DNA of 35,259 nt from Bacillota bacterium (GTDB taxonomy: Bacteria > Bacillota > Clostridia > SK-Y3). Made by a program: the position numbers and the translations under genes. This document shows positions 33,364 through 35,259 of this stretch, one piece after another. The notes beneath the pieces were generated by a model. That model saw nothing but the letters and a program-made list of their open reading frames with translations, was not told the origin of the DNA and did no database searches. Location of the stretch: contig JAKSBV010000457.1 of assembly GCA_022360955.1 (NCBI GenBank), positions 1-35,259 on the forward strand. Direction: 5' to 3'. Positions within the stretch are counted from its first letter, which is position 1. Every line of letters starts with the position of its first letter.

Positions 33364-34407
33364 ATGAGAGCATTAGTCAAATATGCTAAAGGTAACGGCA
33401 ACATGGAAATCAGAGAGATCCCCGAACCGAAAGCAGGACCGGGTCAGGTGAAAATCGAAGTAAAAGCTGCCGGCATATGTGGTTCTGATCTTCATATCTA
33501 TCATGATGACATTGCTATTCCGCTAAAGCCGCCGGTTGTTACCGGCCATGAGTTTTGCGGTGTAGTTTCGGAAGTAGGCGAGGGCGTTACCGAATGGAAG
33601 TGTGGAGACAGAGTAACCTCGGAAACGGCGTACAGTTTTTGCGGCAAATGCCATTATTGCATGACCGGATATTATAACTTATGTAATAACAGAAAGACGT
33701 TAGGTTATTGGTATCACGGTGCTTTTGCAAAATATACTGTTGTTCCTCAAGAGAGAGTGCACGCACTTTCCGATCATATAGATTTTGTATCCGGAGCATT
33801 GCTTGAGCCGCTGGCATGTGTTACCCATGCGGTATTGGAGCTTACCAAAATTACGGTTGGTGATGTGGTGCTGGTCGTAGGCCCCGGTGCAATCGGTCTT
33901 GCGGCTTTACAGGCAGCGAAAGTACAAGGAGCAACTGTTATTGTTTCCGGTACAAGTGTTGATGGTGAAAGGCTAAAAAAGGCCAAACAATTAGGAGCGG
34001 ATTATATCGTTGATGTAACGCAAGAAGACTTAGAAACATTTATTGAACAATTTACAAAGGGACGAGGAGTTGATGTAGTCCTTGAATGTTCCGGTGTGGC
34101 AAAAGCTGCCGATAATGCGTTGAAAGTTATCAAAAAACAGGGGCAGTTTACCCAGATAGGTCTATTTGGAAAACCGATCAGCATTGATTTTGAAAAAATT
34201 TGTTTCAAAGAATTAAAGGTTACCGGTTCTTTAGGTTCAAAATGGACATCGTGGGAAAAAGCAATCCAGCTTGTAGAGCAAGGGAAAGTAAAGACGAAGC
34301 CTCTTGTATCCCATCAGATGCCGATAACGGAATGGGAAAAAGCGTTTAAAATGTTTGAAAGCAAAGAGGGGCTTAAATTGATATTAACACCTATTGACGG
34401 GGAGTAA
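33364..34407 (+). CDS. zinc-dependent polyol/alcohol dehydrogenase (MDR family), paralogue 3
   Basis: A 347-aa sorbitol dehydrogenase-like enzyme. Catalytic zinc ligands C39 (GICGSD), H62-E63 (GHEFCG), structural cysteines C93, C96, C99, C107 ([15 protein letters not shown]), and Rossmann loop [13 protein letters not shown]. The residue after the second strand is neutral ([12 protein letters not shown]), unlike paralogues 1 and 2, so cofactor use may differ (NADP possible). The SD before ATG 33364 is weak (GCGGCGATC). A stronger SD (GGGGGG) sits 35 bp upstream before a five-codon frame at 33327. The transketolase gene starts 14 bp after its stop. Confidence 0.92.
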   Translation: MRALVKYAKGNGNMEIREIPEPKAGPGQVKIEVKAAGICGSDLHIYHDDIAIPLKPPVVTGHEFCGVVSEVGEGVTEWKCGDRVTSETAYSFCGKCHYCMTGYYNLCNNRKTLGYWYHGAFAKYTVVPQERVHALSDHIDFVSGALLEPLACVTHAVLELTKITVGDVVLVVGPGAIGLAALQAAKVQGATVIVSGTSVDGERLKKAKQLGADYIVDVTQEDLETFIEQFTKGRGVDVVLECSGVAKAADNALKVIKKQGQFTQIGLFGKPISIDFEKICFKELKVTGSLGSKWTSWEKAIQLVEQGKVKTKPLVSHQMPITEWEKAFKMFESKEGLKLILTPIDGE

Positions 34408-34420
34408 AGGAGATGATCTT

Positions 34421-35259
34421 ATGAGGTTGACTATAGAAAGCAAAGAGCACCTTGGATATCTATGTAAGACTTTCAGAGTAGAATTAATAAAGTTATTGCA
34501 CAAAATTCAAACAGGGCATCCCGGGGGTTCATTATCGGCAACAGAGATCATGACGACGCTATATTTTGAGAAGATGAATATTGATCCCCATAATCCTACA
34601 TGGGATGAGCGTGACCGTTTTGTATTGGGGAAAGGTCATGCGGCCCCCATGCTGTATTTTGCATTGGCGGAAAGGGGATTCTTTCCTAAAGAAGATTTGC
34701 AGACCCTGAGACAATTAAACAGCCATTTGCAAGGACATCCCTGCGCCAAAACAACCACTGGCGTTGAGCTGTCTACCGGTCCCCTGGGCTTGGGGCTCCC
34801 TGCGGCTTTGGGGATGGCTCTGGCAGCAAAATTGGACCAAAAAGATTATTATACTTATGTGCTGATCGGGGATGGGGAAAGCCAGGAAGGTATCATTTGG
34901 GAGGCGGCGATGTCGGCAGCAAAATTTAAAGTCGATAACCTTATCGTAATCCTTGATGATAACGGGGTACAATTAGACGGAACCACCGATGAAATTATGC
35001 CGATGGGAGATATTGCAGCAAAGTGGAAGTCCTTTGGCTGGCATGTCATGACTATCAACGGACATAATATTGAAGAAATATCCGATGCGATAGATAAGGC
35101 CAAGGAAGCAAAAGGTATACCTAGCATTATTGTCGCAAAAACAGTGAAAGGAAAGGGTGTTTCTTTCATGGAAGGTAAAAATATTTGGCATGGCAAACCG
35201 ATAGGGGATGAAGAATACAATCAAGCGATGGCAGAGTTAGGGGGTGCATCGAATGGGTA
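34421..35259 (+). CDS. transketolase, N-terminal subunit (runs to window end)
   Basis: Thiamine-diphosphate enzyme half that moves two-carbon units between ketose and aldose phosphates. It has no stop up to the window end (279 codons plus TA). Blocks: QTGHPGGSLSATEI, RDRFVLGKGHAAP, STGPLGLGLPAALGMA, and the ThDP/Mg motif GDGESQEG..ILDDNG. Stand-alone N-terminal subunits are about 270-285 aa, and the last two bases TA would make a stop with A or G next, so the gene is probably nearly complete. ATG 35253 in another frame after GGGGGTGC looks like the start of the C-terminal subunit. SD AAAGGAG overlaps the stop of dehydrogenase 3. Confidence 0.93.
   Translation, partial: MRLTIESKEHLGYLCKTFRVELIKLLHKIQTGHPGGSLSATEIMTTLYFEKMNIDPHNPTWDERDRFVLGKGHAAPMLYFALAERGFFPKEDLQTLRQLNSHLQGHPCAKTTTGVELSTGPLGLGLPAALGMALAAKLDQKDYYTYVLIGDGESQEGIIWEAAMSAAKFKVDNLIVILDDNGVQLDGTTDEIMPMGDIAAKWKSFGWHVMTINGHNIEEISDAIDKAKEAKGIPSIIVAKTVKGKGVSFMEGKNIWHGKPIGDEEYNQAMAELGGASNG

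Noticed and set aside
1-35259. CRISPR array or prophage
   Set aside because: No regularly spaced short repeats with unique spacers and no phage structural, integrase or transposase genes were seen.

Overview
The window looks like chromosome of a low-to-moderate GC, Gram-positive, spore-forming anaerobe of class Clostridia. The reasons are strong purine-rich Shine-Dalgarno sites, TTG/GTG starts, a GerM-type sporulation protein, a class S11 penicillin-binding protein with a C-terminal anchor, a split transketolase, TRAP and heterodimeric ABC transporters, and no respiratory genes. I do not assign a species. No phage, IS transposase or CRISPR array is visible.

Region 1 (1-8000) is housekeeping and envelope: the 3' part of leuS, a convergent D-Ala-D-Ala carboxypeptidase sharing its terminator, comEA, an OmpR-type response regulator overlapping its histidine kinase, a double-GerMN-domain protein, then on the minus strand a lytic transglycosylase and a small four-cysteine protein. 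Region 2 (8000-11450) is vitamin B6: pdxS and pdxT on the minus strand, divergent from a MocR-type regulator (PdxR), with an array of ATACAATT-type repeats between them. Region 3 (11450-16800) holds tRNA-Thr(CGU), a truncated AraC-type regulator, a cytoplasmic GH5-like glycosidase, a redox operon (ccdA, TlpA/ResA-like lipoprotein, small membrane protein), and a cupin-AraC regulator. Region 4 (17000-24240) holds a heterodimeric ABC exporter with one degenerate ATP site, homoserine dehydrogenase, a small unknown protein and nicotinate phosphoribosyltransferase.

Region 5 (24350-35259) is the most interesting part: a same-strand catabolic locus with three different zinc-dependent polyol-type dehydrogenases, a FadR/GntR regulator, a TIM-barrel sugar epimerase/isomerase, a LarA-superfamily (nickel-pincer racemase-like) enzyme, a three-part TRAP transporter and a split transketolase whose first gene runs to the window edge. 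The TRAP transporter and the racemase/epimerase-like enzymes suggest uptake of a hydroxy or sugar acid, stereo-inversion, oxidation to a keto sugar and entry into the pentose phosphate pathway. I do not recognise the combination as a described pathway. A near-20-bp operator-like sequence follows two well-formed promoters in this locus, in opposite orientations.

Two families of small non-coding repeats are scattered through the window. Family 1 is a MITE-like element with terminal inverted repeats, in long (about 205-270 bp) and short (about 90 bp) forms, at 3554, 13387, 13690, 15713, 16679 and 33060-33215. Family 2 is a structured element of about 185 bp with two near-identical inverted copies at 18822 and 22351, plus degenerate fragments. 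These repeats account for most of the longer intergenic stretches.
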